The notes below the pieces were generated by a model that did not search any database, was not told where the DNA came from, and was given only the letters and a program-made list of their open reading frames with translations. Positions 1 through 8,443 of a stretch of DNA of 22,169 nt are shown piece after piece. How positions within the stretch are numbered: position 1 is the first letter of the stretch; every line of letters starts with the position of its first letter. Origin of the DNA: Coptodactyla brooksi. Its lineage: Eukaryota; Arthropoda; Insecta; Coleoptera; Scarabaeidae. The stretch is from contig JAWQRM010000487.1 of NCBI GenBank assembly GCA_033557675.1, positions 1 through 22,169 on the forward strand, written 5' to 3'. The position numbers and the translations under genes were made by a program.

Positions 1-600
1 TTCACGTTGAATGGGGAAGTCAATCGGCAGAACTGTAGATATTGGTCAGAATCCTCATTGGATGCGTGAAACACATGCTCTATGTGCTGTAAAAGTAAAT
101 GTTTGGGCAGGGGTCATCGGCAACCATATAATCGTACCAATTTTTATTGAAGGAAATTTGACAGCTGAAAAATATTTAAATTTACTTAGAAACGAAGTTG
201 TTCCTGCTCTGCCAAACTTATATCCAGATGCCATAGATCCGATCCTAACAAATGAAAATGTTTGGCTTCAACAAGACGGGGCAACGCCCCACTATGGTCT
301 AGTTGTAAGAAACTATCTAAACAAAATTTTTAGGAATAGATGGATTGGACGCAGTGGTACCATTGAGTGACCAGCCAGATCACCAGACCTCAACATTTTA
401 GATTTCTTTCTGTGGGGTTATCTCAAGAGTAAAGTCTATGCAATAAAACCAAATAACATTGAGAATCTCAAAGATAGAATACGCACAGAAATGGATAATA
501 TTTCACCTCAAGTTTAGAGATTTTACTACAGAGTATTTTGAAAATTTAATACGCAAAAGCAAACAACGAGTAGCGCTATAGAAAAATATTTTTTGTTTGA
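1..600 (+). pseudogene. Broken DD41D mariner-type transposase, 5' part outside window
   Basis: This is a relic of a cut-and-paste IS630/Tc1/mariner transposase. The first bases read FTLNGEVNRQNCRYW in frame 1, then a frameshift near base 50 moves to frame 2, which continues NPHWMRETH and KVNVWAGVIGNH. The second catalytic Asp is in WLQQDGATPHYG and the third in SPDLNILDFF. I count 41 residues between them, so this is the DD41D (rosa-like) group rather than DD34D mariner. TGA at 368-370 replaces the Trp expected before PARSPDLN, TAG follows at 515-517 and TGA at 539-541. The first catalytic Asp (normally in SDEATF just before FTLNG) lies off the left edge. The copy is dead. A related relic lies at 1400-2170 on the other strand. 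Family placement rests on motif recall, not a search. Confidence 0.85.
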
Positions 601-1399
601 AAACTGTTTATTTTCCCTACACTTTTGTGTTTTCATTAAAGCTCTTTGAAACAATTACCTTTATCATTTAAGCCTAAGTTCTATAGGTTGTTGAAATCAG
701 ATGATCACGTAGAATCCAAAAATACAACACTATACAGGGTGTTACATTTAAAAAAATGACCTATTACTGCTAATATGTGGATCACTCTGTATATTGAAAT
801 TTTAATTCAAAATACGTAAATTTGAGAATAAAGACCGACCTGTCCGAACATTTTTTACAATTTTGTAAAATATCATCAAAAATCATGTTATTCCATAAGC
901 AGTATCCTCACTGTATGTATATTATTTTTTCTCTTCATGTAAGAGATATGACGTCATCGATTTTTTTTACATATTTTATTAATGTAACCTATGCTTAAAT
1001 TAGATTATACATGTTGTAATATCTAAATTTCATCACTTACAATAATAAACTTTCCTTTTTCCAATTTAAGTGCAAATTGTGCAATTTCAAAATTAATTTT
1101 TAACAACACAATAATTGAGTACAATTAATTTTGTGATACAATTAAATCCAAAAAATGTAACAAAAATGCTGAACCTGTTGCAGCACAACAAAATGAATCA
1201 ACAAAAGAAAAACACCCCGAAAATATCTTAAACCAAAAGAACTAAACTCAACTATTAACAACTTTCACAGGAAATAAAACCTACTAACAAAATACCATCC
1301 AAATATAACATACATTCAAAACATACATTTTCGAATGTATCGAATTATTTTCAAACGTAAAATGATTGCTTAACAAACAACAAAAATTTATATAATTTA
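601..1399. other. AT-rich spacer with a short terminal-repeat pair
   Basis: No gene is visible. At 731-741 (TATACAGGGTG) and 783-793 (CACTCTGTATA) two 11-bp arms are inverted with one mismatch. ACAGGGTG next to TA is the usual look of insect mariner and MITE ends, so this may be the 3' end of the preceding element or a tiny MITE. The stretch around 950 (ATGACGTCATCG followed by a T run) also looks like MITE filler. The rest, to 1399, is unremarkable AT-rich DNA. Confidence 0.4.
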
Positions 1400-2170
1400 A
1401 TGCTGGAATTAACTCCTATTCACCATCTGAGAATATCCCAGGCGGTCACAAAAATTTGTCGTTATGTTTCCAGCATCTCATCGTCAATCCTACTGATTTC
1501 TGGAGAAATGCTTTCCTTTAAATTTTTTAATTCTTGTTGGCTATTCATGTATACTTTTGATTTTAATAAATAATCAAGGAAAGGATAACCTAGCAGATTA
1601 ATTGCTTCTCTTCTCCTAATCCATCTATGAAGGAAAACTGTGCTTTAAACACGTCTTACTACTGCATTATAGTAGGGAAAAGTTCTGTTCCGTTGAAGCA
1701 CTATCCTGTGATGAATTAAATTGTGAATATTTGGACTGGGAGCATATTAATCGAATGAGGAATTAATTGATATTGTGAAAAATTCAGATTTATTGGTGAA
1801 ATTAAATTTCTGTCAAAAAGTATCACCTAACAATTTGTATGATATTAAATGCATCTGTAACCAATGTGGATAAAAATAAAGTAGCTTCACCTAAGTACAC
1901 AGTTCGCTTTGAGAAGTTTAGATTTCATAATACTTAATTCTTCGATCAAAGTCATCTTCAGAGAGTTCATGAACTAAGTGAACTTTGTACGGGTGATATT
2001 TTGCTTGTCTAAAAATATTCAAAACTTGTTTTTGCAATAATATATTGATTAGCTGATTCTCGAAATTTACAATGATGACTCTCAATAGTAGGCAGTAAAA
2101 AGTTATTTTAATATATATTACGGTTGGTCTTCCACTCTTTACTTTATCTTTAATATAGAGGTCAAGTGGT
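1400..2170 (-). pseudogene. Second DD41D mariner-type transposase relic
   Basis: Read on the minus strand from 2170 down, pieces of a transposase appear in the expected order. First is a Lys/Arg-Ser-Gly-Arg-Pro linker (VKDKVKSGRP), then HTH-like residues (RESANQ...IAKTS), KYHPYKVHLVHELSEDDFDR, and LGEATLFLS where SDEATF with the first catalytic Asp is expected. Next come NAVVRR and FLHRWIRRREAIN, and finally LLKSKVYMNSQQELKNLKES. The second Asp (QQDG) has become QRNR. The segment holding ARSPDLTPLDFF is largely deleted, so the third Asp is also lost. Several frameshifts and stops are present. It is more decayed than the copy at 1-600, but the shared HRWI..R and LKSKVY motifs show the same family. 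No ORF here is long, so the relic is visible only by joining frames. Confidence 0.8.
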
Positions 2171-3131
2171 CAACAGTGGATCACACGTTTTCTTTTTTGG
2201 TTAGATTCTTAAAATGTGTGGTTGTAGGCGAAAATTATATTCCTATGCACTATATTTGTTCTAGCTTTATTATGTTTTGATTTTCTTCAATTAGTTATAA
2301 TTATATTTAGATATATTATTTGTTATTTGTGGGGAATGATTCACGGTGTACTACAAGGTGGGTACGGTAACTTGGCGCTCAGTACACAATGGCTCAGGGA
2401 GATTCAGTTTGTAGGAAATGGTGTTTAACATAAAATTAAGACAAGTATAAAATGTATTGACACGTAAGATTTATTTATTGCACTTTAAAAGTGCAATAAA
2501 TAAATTTCCACTTTAACTTTTACGCAGGGCCCTGGGTCGTGCGTAATTGCATTTTCAGACCACTCAAAAAAAAAAAATTGCACTTTAAAACATAAGAAAG
2601 AAAAACAATCATGTTTGACATAAATTAGAAAACGGAAACTATATTCTCTGCAATAATATTCATCGGTTATGCAAACTAGCTTGTATTTAAATTAACAATA
2701 ATATTTCTTTAATATATAGTTTTTAGCAAAATTCAATCCAAAGTAAGATGAATGAAACTAGCACATAATGAAACTAGTCTCTATGATTTGCTTTCAATCT
2801 AAGAAGCTCAATACTCAAGATTATCATTTGGTAGAGTAGAGAGATACATGTTACACAAGTTACACGTTTGCGTTTGGCCCGTGCCTTTTTTTTTAATTTG
2901 GTGGTTTAATATTGTGCTTTTTGCCAAAACAAGGATTAAACTGTTTTTTATAATATGGTGAGGGTATTATGGCAGTCCCTACTCTCCATGAACTGTTTCT
3001 TCCTGAAAATTTCTAACTTTTATCTCATTTAAGTGAGTGTTTATGTCGTTAGAACCGGGCCAAACCTGTTGACCAGTTTTTCTGTGGTCTCTTAATCGGA
3101 TGATATACCTCGTGCAAAGTAAGTTGGTGAT
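2171..3131. other. Intergenic AT-rich stretch with a strong hairpin
   Basis: No coding region was recognised. Apart from the hairpin at 2469-2505, a shorter inverted pair (TTACGCA 2520-2526, TGCGTAA 2540-2546) encloses an unusually GC-rich core containing CAGGGCCCTG. TTGCACTTTAAAA occurs twice, inside the hairpin at 2479-2490 and again near 2578. I looked for SINE or tRNA box A/B motifs around 2340-2560 and found none I would defend. Confidence 0.4.
2469..2505. repeat. Perfect 18-bp inverted repeat with 1-nt spacer
   Basis: Arms 2469-2486 (ATTTATTTATTGCACTTT) and 2488-2505 are exact reverse complements around a single A at 2487. Such a tight cruciform or hairpin is seldom chance. It may be the remnant of a foldback element. 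Confidence 0.9.
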
Positions 3132-3322
3132 ATGATTATATGTAAATGTTGTCATGCTGAGGTTGAGGATAACGGAACCCTTACCTATTCAATTTGTAAT
3201 GGCGTCTTTGCCACGCAGTGCATGAACTTATCTTCATCGGATGTTCGAATTCTGCAATCTCGTAAAAATATCAAATGGAATTGCAATTGCTGCAATAAAT
3301 TTGACAGTGACAGAGCCATTAA
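3132..3322 (+). pseudogene. LINE ORF1, N-terminal zinc-finger part
   Basis: The ATG at 3132 opens MIICKCCHAEV, continues ICNGVFATQCMNLSSSDVR and LQSRKNIKWNCNCCNKFD, and is cut at the piggyBac target TTAA. The spacing fits a PHD-like C4HC3 finger of the kind found at the start of insect LINE ORF1 proteins. Two ligands are altered: Tyr19 stands where a Cys is expected (Y-S-I-C) and Ala27 where the His is expected (VFATQC). After the insertion the frame resumes at 5919 with VLVEEVRELK. The 65 residues downstream of the cut in the present frame are piggyBac terminal DNA, not LINE protein. Confidence 0.7.
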
Positions 3323-3335
3323 CCCTTTAACGCCG
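3323..3335 (+). repeat. piggyBac terminal inverted repeat, left
   Basis: CCCTTTAACGCCG directly follows the TTAA at 3319-3322. It is the perfect reverse complement of 5902-5914. The homology stops at exactly 13 bp. Confidence 0.95.
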
Positions 3336-3452
3336 GAATTATTTTCTTTCAAAATTATTTTCGAAACATACATAACTGAGTTCATATGTGATTAAATTAA
3401 TGAGCAAATTGTATGTTTTCAAAAAAAATCAATAGTTTAGTAATTATTGGGT

Positions 3453-3476
3453 GTGATCATATGATCACGCTAGGCG
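3453..3476 (+). repeat. piggyBac subterminal repeat with 16-bp palindrome, left
   Basis: The palindrome GTGATCATATGATCAC (3453-3468) is followed by GCTAGGCG. The whole 24-bp block is repeated perfectly in inverted orientation at 5514-5537. It lies 118 bp inside the element end, where piggyBac elements often carry transposase-binding repeats. That role is inference. Confidence 0.85.
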
Positions 3477-3527
3477 CTTGTGGGAGCAAAACTAAAACAG
3501 TGATAAATTCGAGATATAATGTAAGAA

Positions 3528-3533
3528 TTTATT
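3528..3533 (-). terminator. Likely poly(A) signal of the piggyBac transposase
   Basis: TTTATT on the plus strand reads AATAAA on the minus strand, about 95 nt past the transposase stop codon and inside the element. It is the only such hexamer I see in this 3' flank. Confidence 0.5.
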
Positions 3534-3548
3534 AAAAATCACTTTGTT

Positions 3549-3630
3549 TACTCCTTATTACTATTACATTATTATTACTATTACTATTGTCTATTATTGT
3601 TATTATTACTACTGCCTATTATTATTACTA
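3549..3630. repeat. TTA/TTACTA-type trinucleotide-rich repeat
   Basis: An imperfect run of TTA, CTA and TTG triplets occupies the 3' untranslated region of the transposase and ends at its stop codon (TAG at 3630-3628, minus). It is probably a decayed microsatellite carried within the piggyBac. Confidence 0.7.
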
Positions 3631-5734
3631 TTTTGAATGAAAGGTAACAAAACAGTGAATGCACAATCCTACTTCACATTTTACGCATTGTGTTCGCACC
3701 GTTTTTGAGCAGTTCACCCCAGCACATCGACGTCTATTTCCCTCTGAAACTAAATGTCCCTTATCATCCAAACGTACATCGTCAATTACCCTGGTTGAAA
3801 TACTACTAAATTTAGAAATTGATGGACGACCAGACCCGGAAGGCATATTTTTAAAAGTTTGCAGGTATGTAGTCACTATTGAGCGGCGAAATTCTAATTG
3901 CGATATATTTTGACCAGCTTTTTTCGTCAATATCCACGCATTATGCATGATTGCATCCATCATCCAAGTGAATAAAGGCCAATACCATTTTTTTCCCCGT
4001 ATGCCGATCCGATAATATGCTATATTCTCATCCATTCTGTCAGTACCTCCCATAAACTTATTGTATTTTGTCACTAAACACGGCTGAGGTACCTTTATTT
4101 TTCTTTTTTGCGCCTGACAATATCGTGTAACTCCAGTCACTGGTTCGACACCATGACAAGTAGATCCAATTGATACAACAGAATTGTCAACCCATTTTAC
4201 AATAAGTATATTTTCTTCCATGCACAGTTGTTGTTCATAAGTACCTCTAACCTTCTTTTTCATTTCTTTAGATTGTGTTATTGGACAGTCTTTTGGGATG
4301 CGATTTTCCCGAAAAGTACCCGTAGCGCCATACCCTCGTTCTTTCAGATGACTTAGTAAATGCATTCCCGTGAACAAATTATCAAAGTATAATTTATATG
4401 GCAAATTAGTTTTACCTTCTGGTAGCTCATCTAACATTTGTACCAAAGGTGCAGCAGCTTTTCCAAAATTCTTTTCATATTCGCCAACACCATTTGGATT
4501 TTGTCCCTGATATACTTCAAAATTCACCAAATATCCGCACGGCGCATTTAGGCACCATACTTTGTATCCAAAACGTATTGGTTTACCTCGTATAAATTGT
4601 TTGCAACTGTGTCGTCCAAAATACGCTACCATAGATTCATCAAAGGCTAATTGTTCTCCTGGTACAAACATATCCATAAAACGGTTTTGAATTAATTTAA
4701 TTAGTGGTCTCAATTTCCACATTTTATCCGCTTGGTTTATTTGCGTATTGTCTGCGAAATGTATATATCTACAAATTTCTAAAAATCGATCCCTTCTCAT
4801 TGCATTGCAAACTAAATTATTTCTTAGATCTGCAGATGTTTCCCAAAACGATCGTTTACTGGGAACCACGTTATAACCGGATAAATATAAAATAGCAAGA
4901 AATACTTTTAATTCTTCATTAGTTATTCGAAAGTCTTTGGCATCTTTTTGCATTGCATATCGTGCAGATTCGGTTATAATTAAATTTAGGATATCATCGG
5001 TCACTATTTTTTCAAAGATCTGAAGCGGCGTTTGATTTCGATAATTGACATAATCTGATTTTGGAAATAATGAAACAGTTTCAGACAAATCTCCAGTTTT
5101 CCAATTGAACTTCTTGCTCTTCTTCTTGCTTTGTGGTTTTCTTTCTGCCTCATTCAGTTTCTTACTTTCAAAATCATCTAAATTGTCTATTCGGCTGTTA
5201 TCAGCTATAACTATTTCAGCTTGACTTTGTAATTGCCGACCACTCAAATTGTCAAGTAAGCCGCCCTCATCTTCACCTGCGGAATCTTCATCCGAATGTT
5301 CAGTTGCTGCAGGTGGTTCAATAAAAATTTTTTCAACTGCTACATCATTATCCGCTTCTAGAATATCAATGGCATCTTTCACAGACAAGCATCTGAAAAT
5401 AATATATAATAATATGTATATGTGTATATGTGCGCGTGTGTATAATATGTATACATATATAAATCAATGCATATCTGAAGTAAAGATGAAACAGACAATT
5501 TTGACCCTGAACACGCCTAGCGTGATCATATGATCACGCTAACTTGTTTCAAAGATACATACTATCAAATATTAAATTTATTCTGCTTTCATTACAGTAT
5601 CATTAACATAATACTTTTACCAAACGTATGGTGTGAGTATAAAGGTAAAATTAATATAAGTAAAATTGTACTTACGAAAAACGTAAATCTGCCGCTGCTT
5701 CTAGGTCATAAAATGCACTACCGCTTGCTTCCAT
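3628..5734 (-). CDS. piggyBac transposase, two exons (5734-5676 and 5392-3628)
   Basis: This protein would cut and paste the surrounding element at TTAA sites. The long ORF to the stop at 3630-3628 has no ATG at its 5' end (5388 is TTG). On the minus strand it is preceded by a TTTTCAG acceptor, with AG at 5394-5393. Upstream, an ATG in good context (GTCATGG, 5734) opens MEASGSAFYDLEAAADLRF and reaches a GTAAGT donor at 5675. Joining gives TC+A in phase, reading RFSCLSVKDA, for 607 residues. In long-ORF numbering (586 residues), an acidic N terminus and a basic patch (KPQSKKKSKK, 84-93) precede the DDE domain. Catalytic Asp are D250 (LAFDESM), D336 (LYFDNLF) and D450 (MGGTDRMD, with D453). The C-terminal zinc ribbon has C555, C560, C568, C571, C576, H578 and C579. 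Length and order are normal for the family. The intron is predicted, not proven. Confidence 0.93.
5393..5675 (-). other. Predicted 283-bp intron in the piggyBac transposase
   Basis: On the minus strand the segment begins GTAAGTAC and ends TTTTCAG. It separates 59 nt of coding exon 1 from the long exon in a compatible phase. It contains an AT/GT-rich dinucleotide tract (about 5400-5460) and the central 24-bp palindrome at 5518-5541, so the subterminal repeat on this side lies inside the intron. Confidence 0.75.
5514..5541. repeat. piggyBac subterminal repeat, right, with 24-bp perfect palindrome
   Basis: 5514-5537 is the exact reverse complement of 3453-3476. The palindrome here is longer than at the left copy: 5518-5541 is two half-sites of TAGCGTGATCAT back to back. 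It falls in the predicted transposase intron, 373 bp inside the right end. Confidence 0.9.
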
Positions 5735-5882
5735 GACTCCTAAAGTCCTAACGTGAAGCAGTATTTTACTCACAATACACACAAACACGTTCTAGTGTTA
5801 GTATAACCAGTTTAACGTAAAATAAATACTTTCATTCAAAAACTAGATGACGTAGGAATATTTCTGTAGTAATGTGTTCGCT

Positions 5883-5898
5883 GTGATCATATGATCAC
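5883..5898. repeat. Third copy of the 16-bp palindrome next to the right piggyBac end
   Basis: GTGATCATATGATCAC sits 3 bp inside the right 13-bp inverted repeat. There is no equivalent copy beside the left end, so the two ends are asymmetric. Confidence 0.9.
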
Positions 5899-5901
5899 GC
5901 A

Positions 5902-5914
5902 CGGCGTTAAAGGG
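5902..5914 (-). repeat. piggyBac terminal inverted repeat, right
   Basis: CGGCGTTAAAGGG is the perfect partner of 3323-3335 and is followed directly by the TTAA target copy at 5915-5918. Confidence 0.95.
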
Positions 5915-5918
5915 TTAA

Positions 5919-6290
5919 TGTGCTGGTCGAAGAAGTTCGCGAGTTGAAGATACACCGTGATGTATGGTCGAATTTAGAAATATCGTGCGAAATCCAAAAA
6001 AAACGTATCAATGAGGTAGCTGAACATCAAAAGAGAGCAATGTTATTATAAGCATATACAATGCAGTTCTTCAAAACGATGTTGCTGAGGCAGATGACGC
6101 GCGCTTGGTTGATGAAATGATTTGGTCTACTGGGGTTTCAGATGTAAAGGTTGTGAAAACCTTCAGAATTGGGAAAGGTGATCCTAACATGATTGCACCA
6201 TTAAAGGTGTTCTTTGAAAATGAAAGTCATGCTACTAAGGTGTTGCTTACGAGAGTAGTCCCAGAATTACCCAACCTGAAGTATAGGTAG
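5919..6290 (+). pseudogene. LINE ORF1, middle part after the piggyBac insertion
   Basis: Reading across a single TTAA from the left flank, the frame continues as AINVLVEEVRELK, then IQKKRINEVAEHQKRAM, a charged and probably coiled segment typical of LINE ORF1 proteins. A stop near 6050 and a frameshift follow. The next frame (ORF from 6105) reads LVDEMIW, VKVVKTFRIGKGDPN, APLKVFFENESHATKVLL and PELPNLKYR. The FRIGK...PLKV.F pattern is the RNA-binding-like core seen in Jockey/CR1 ORF1 proteins. A TAG at 6288-6290 ends it. Confidence 0.7.
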
Positions 6291-6433
6291 CAGTTGTTGT
6301 ATGAAAAAGACTATGGCAGAAAGTACCAACCTTATAAAGTTTAAGTTTGAAGTTTGACAGCGCTACGTTGCTTTATTTGTTTGGCAGCCAGTAATAATGA
6401 ACGCTCTCAGTTAATATATAAAGATGGAAAAAA

Positions 6434-7195
6434 TTGGTCTTCGTTATGTGATACAACACTTTCGTATGAAAGGTTTCAGGCCAACTAATATCGAAGTCTG
6501 GTCCCTCGTTTACAACAGTAAACGAGAGTTTAAACGAGACCGTACCAGAAATGATCACGCCAGAAATGGTAAAGAAAATCCACAAAACAGTGTTGGATGA
6601 CTGTCGGCTGAAAGGCATGGTAGGCATGGTATTCGGTGAAAATGAAAAAGCTGGGCAAGATGGGTGCCGCGATTACTCACAATAGAACAAAAACAGCAAC
6701 ATCAGCATGTTTCAATCAAGTGTTTGACAAAGTTTCACAGTAATAAAGCCAAGTTTTTGTGTTGGTTCATGAAACATGGGTTCATCACTTCACACCTGAA
6801 ATGAAGGAACAGTCAAAACAATGGATTGAAAAGGGAGAATCGGTTCCAAAGAAGGTGAAGACAGTTTCATCTGCAGGCAAGATTATGGTGTCAGTTTCAA
6901 AAAGGAAAAACAATCAATGGCGAGTATTATGCGAGCTTATTGCAGCTTTTTGTTTTATCAGGACAATGCACCAGTTCACACATCTGTTATCACAATGACC
7001 AAAATCAATGAATTAAAGTTCGACCTGCTTTCTCATACATCCTATTCGCCAGATTTAGCCTGACAAGAACATTTGCCAACAATGAAGAGGTGGAATCTGC
7101 GGTACATAGCTATTTTGAGAAGCTCCATGATTCTCAGTCTAAAGAGGGAATGGAAATTATTGAAGATCCTTGGGAAAATGTTTTAATCTAAAAGG
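6434..7195 (+). pseudogene. mariner (mauritiana-type DD34D) transposase relic
   Basis: The start reads MEKIGLRYVIQHFRMKGFRPT, the conserved opening of mauritiana-type mariner proteins. After that come frameshifted pieces: ARWVPRLLTIEQKQQ, LVHETWVHHFTPEMKEQSKQ, KGESVPKKVKTVSSAGK, GKTINGEYYASLL, YQDNAPVHTS and SYSPDLA. The first catalytic Asp (normally MDETW) is His here. The second Asp (QDNAPVH) remains. At the third, a stop and Glu replace the usual PSD after SPDLA. The end NNEEVESAVHSYFEKL fits the family's C terminus. At least six frameshifts or stops make it clearly inactive. Confidence 0.85.
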
Positions 7196-7235
7196 AGACA
7201 CACACCCAATTCGTTGTGTTTACTTTGTTAGGTCG

Positions 7236-7263
7236 GATAATTCTGGGACTGCCCAGAATTATC
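7236..7263. repeat. Perfect 12-bp stem with 4-nt loop
   Basis: GATAATTCTGGG (7236-7247) and CCCAGAATTATC (7252-7263) pair around ACTG. It lies between the mariner relic and the resumption of the LINE, so it may be part of an element end. Confidence 0.85.
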
Positions 7264-7299
7264 AGCACACACAAAGTTAAGGGGTTTTCTTTTTCCAGA

Positions 7300-7488
7300 G
7301 TTTTTATTTGTTATGATCTCACTTTGCAGCAACAAAATTACAATAAATTTATTAGGCAAGAGCATACAAGAAGTATAGATGCAGGTGAATCTAGTCTCTC
7401 ATTGAAATATTGTAGCAGTATATCGACCATAGCTGTAGCAAAGGAAAAAACATGGCAGTACCCAACAAACACTAGATCAGGAACATGA
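7300..7488 (+). pseudogene. LINE ORF1, C-terminal part
   Basis: The frame reads DLTLQQQNYNKFIRQEH, SIDAGESSLSLKY and ends PTNTRSGT before TGA at 7486-7488. DLTLQQ...Y..FIRQE is the usual end of the ORF1 nucleic-acid-binding region in this LINE group. It follows naturally on PELPNLKYR at 6290, which shows that about 1 kb was inserted between them. Confidence 0.65.
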
Positions 7489-8240
7489 ATTGTGTACTAA
7501 AACTCTCGACTTTTTTACGAATATCCGCCTTCACAATTTTGATGTCATAGCTATTGTTGAATCTTGGTTATCAACATGTTATGGAATCTCTGTTTCTAAC
7601 ACTGAGTTGCTTCCTGAAAATTATTGCATTTATCGAAAAGATCGCTCACACTCAAGAAGAGGTGAGAAGTGAACACTGTGATTGCTGTGTTAAATTATAT
7701 TTTGCATGAATGCATTGAAATTGAACCTCCTATACCAGAAAGATTTGTTTGTACATATCACCCGCACTTACTGTTCAAAAGTTTGCGGCACTTTTTTTGA
7801 GTACTTGGAGCCAATGGTTATGACTTTTAAACATGCAGTTGTGGTTTGTGATTTTAACATACCAAATTACAGTAGCTGTACGGCTGGCACAATGAACAAC
7901 CCTAGATGCACTCATCTGAGTAGTTTTATGAACTTCAGTGATTTGCGGCAGTGCAGGACTGTATGTAGTTTTATGGGCAGAATTTTGAACTTGGTTCTTG
8001 GCTCCAGTAATTTCAAATTGTCGGTGATGCCTTCTGGATTGTCTCGTGCTTCAGGATACCTATCACCCTGCACTTTGTGTACAGATATACAAGAACGTAA
8101 AAAGGTACAAAGTGTAATTTCTTAAAAACTTTATATGCTCTGATATGAAGGATGTTGATAGTCTGATTGATAATTTCTATGACTTCCCTTGATGGTCTCT
8201 TAAATTCCCCTTACTTTACATTATTTGCTGTTATTATCCT
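7489..8240 (+). pseudogene. LINE ORF2, apurinic-type endonuclease part
   Basis: This is the start of the LINE polyprotein, whose endonuclease nicks target DNA. Visible pieces are TKTLDFFTNIRLHNFDVIAI followed by VESWL (family: TETWL), ELLPENYCIYRKDRS, then a frameshift to VVVCDFNIPNYSSCTAGT (family: GDFN), and FMGRILNLVLGSSNFKLS. After 8125 the trail fades: DVDSLIDNFYDF near 8150-8190 fits the linker before the reverse transcriptase. The Glu of the endonuclease motif is present, and the Gly of GDFN is Cys. No reverse transcriptase motif follows. Confidence 0.75.
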
Positions 8241-8443
8241 TATTACATCTTTCACTTGCACCATAACACATACTTCCTCTCTTATGGAATTCCATAACAT
8301 TTTTTAAATCTCTTGTGCTTCCTGTACCCACTTCTAGCCCTTGCGTAGGTGTAGTCTTCCCAGTTTGTTATGGGTTTTACGATCTTCAGAGAATGGAAAC
8401 TTTGTAGCAGGTAAGCACAAGGCAGAACTTAGTAAACGAAATA

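Larger units (their letters stand above)
3323..5914 (-). mobile_element. Complete piggyBac element with TTAA target duplication
   Basis: The element is 2592 bp. TTAA lies at 3319-3322 and at 5915-5918. The ends are CCCTTTAACGCCG (3323-3335) and its exact reverse complement (5902-5914). Inside, a 24-bp inverted repeat at 3453-3476 and 5514-5537, plus a third palindrome copy at 5883-5898, forms a subterminal repeat system. The only gene is a piggyBac transposase on the minus strand with no stop or frameshift. Everything needed for transposition that can be read from sequence is present, so the copy may be recent or still active. It sits in ORF1 of an older LINE, whose frame resumes across one TTAA. 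Confidence 0.95.
6291..7299 (+). mobile_element. mauritiana-like mariner insertion in the LINE, boundaries unclear
   Basis: LINE ORF1 homology breaks after LKYR (6287) and resumes with YDLTLQQQNY near 7306. The sequence between is a foreign insert whose core is the mariner transposase relic at about 6434-7195. I could not find matching terminal repeats or a TA duplication, so the exact ends are not defined. Confidence 0.55.
3132..8240 (+). mobile_element. Jockey/CR1-like LINE relic, split by two DNA transposons
   Basis: Four separated blocks on the plus strand together give a non-LTR retrotransposon. They are a PHD-like zinc-finger ORF1 start (3132-3322), the ORF1 middle (5919-6290), the ORF1 end (about 7300-7488) and an ORF2 endonuclease start (about 7490-8240). 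The first gap is exactly the piggyBac element at 3323-5914. The second gap holds a mauritiana-like mariner. No reverse transcriptase or 3' end was recognised, so the copy is truncated. Frameshifts and stops in the remaining blocks show it was old before the piggyBac arrived, because the piggyBac itself is undamaged. Confidence 0.75.

Noticed and set aside
2340..2560. Possible tRNA-derived SINE
   Set aside because: No convincing box A and box B pair, and no tail of the usual kind at a fitting distance.
4704..5533. Plus-strand ORFs opposite the piggyBac transposase
   Set aside because: They are shadows of the minus-strand coding region and intron, with no features of their own.
5902..5918. TTAACCC-like ends as telomeric repeat
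   Set aside because: The sequence is explained by the piggyBac terminal repeat next to its TTAA target; there is no array.
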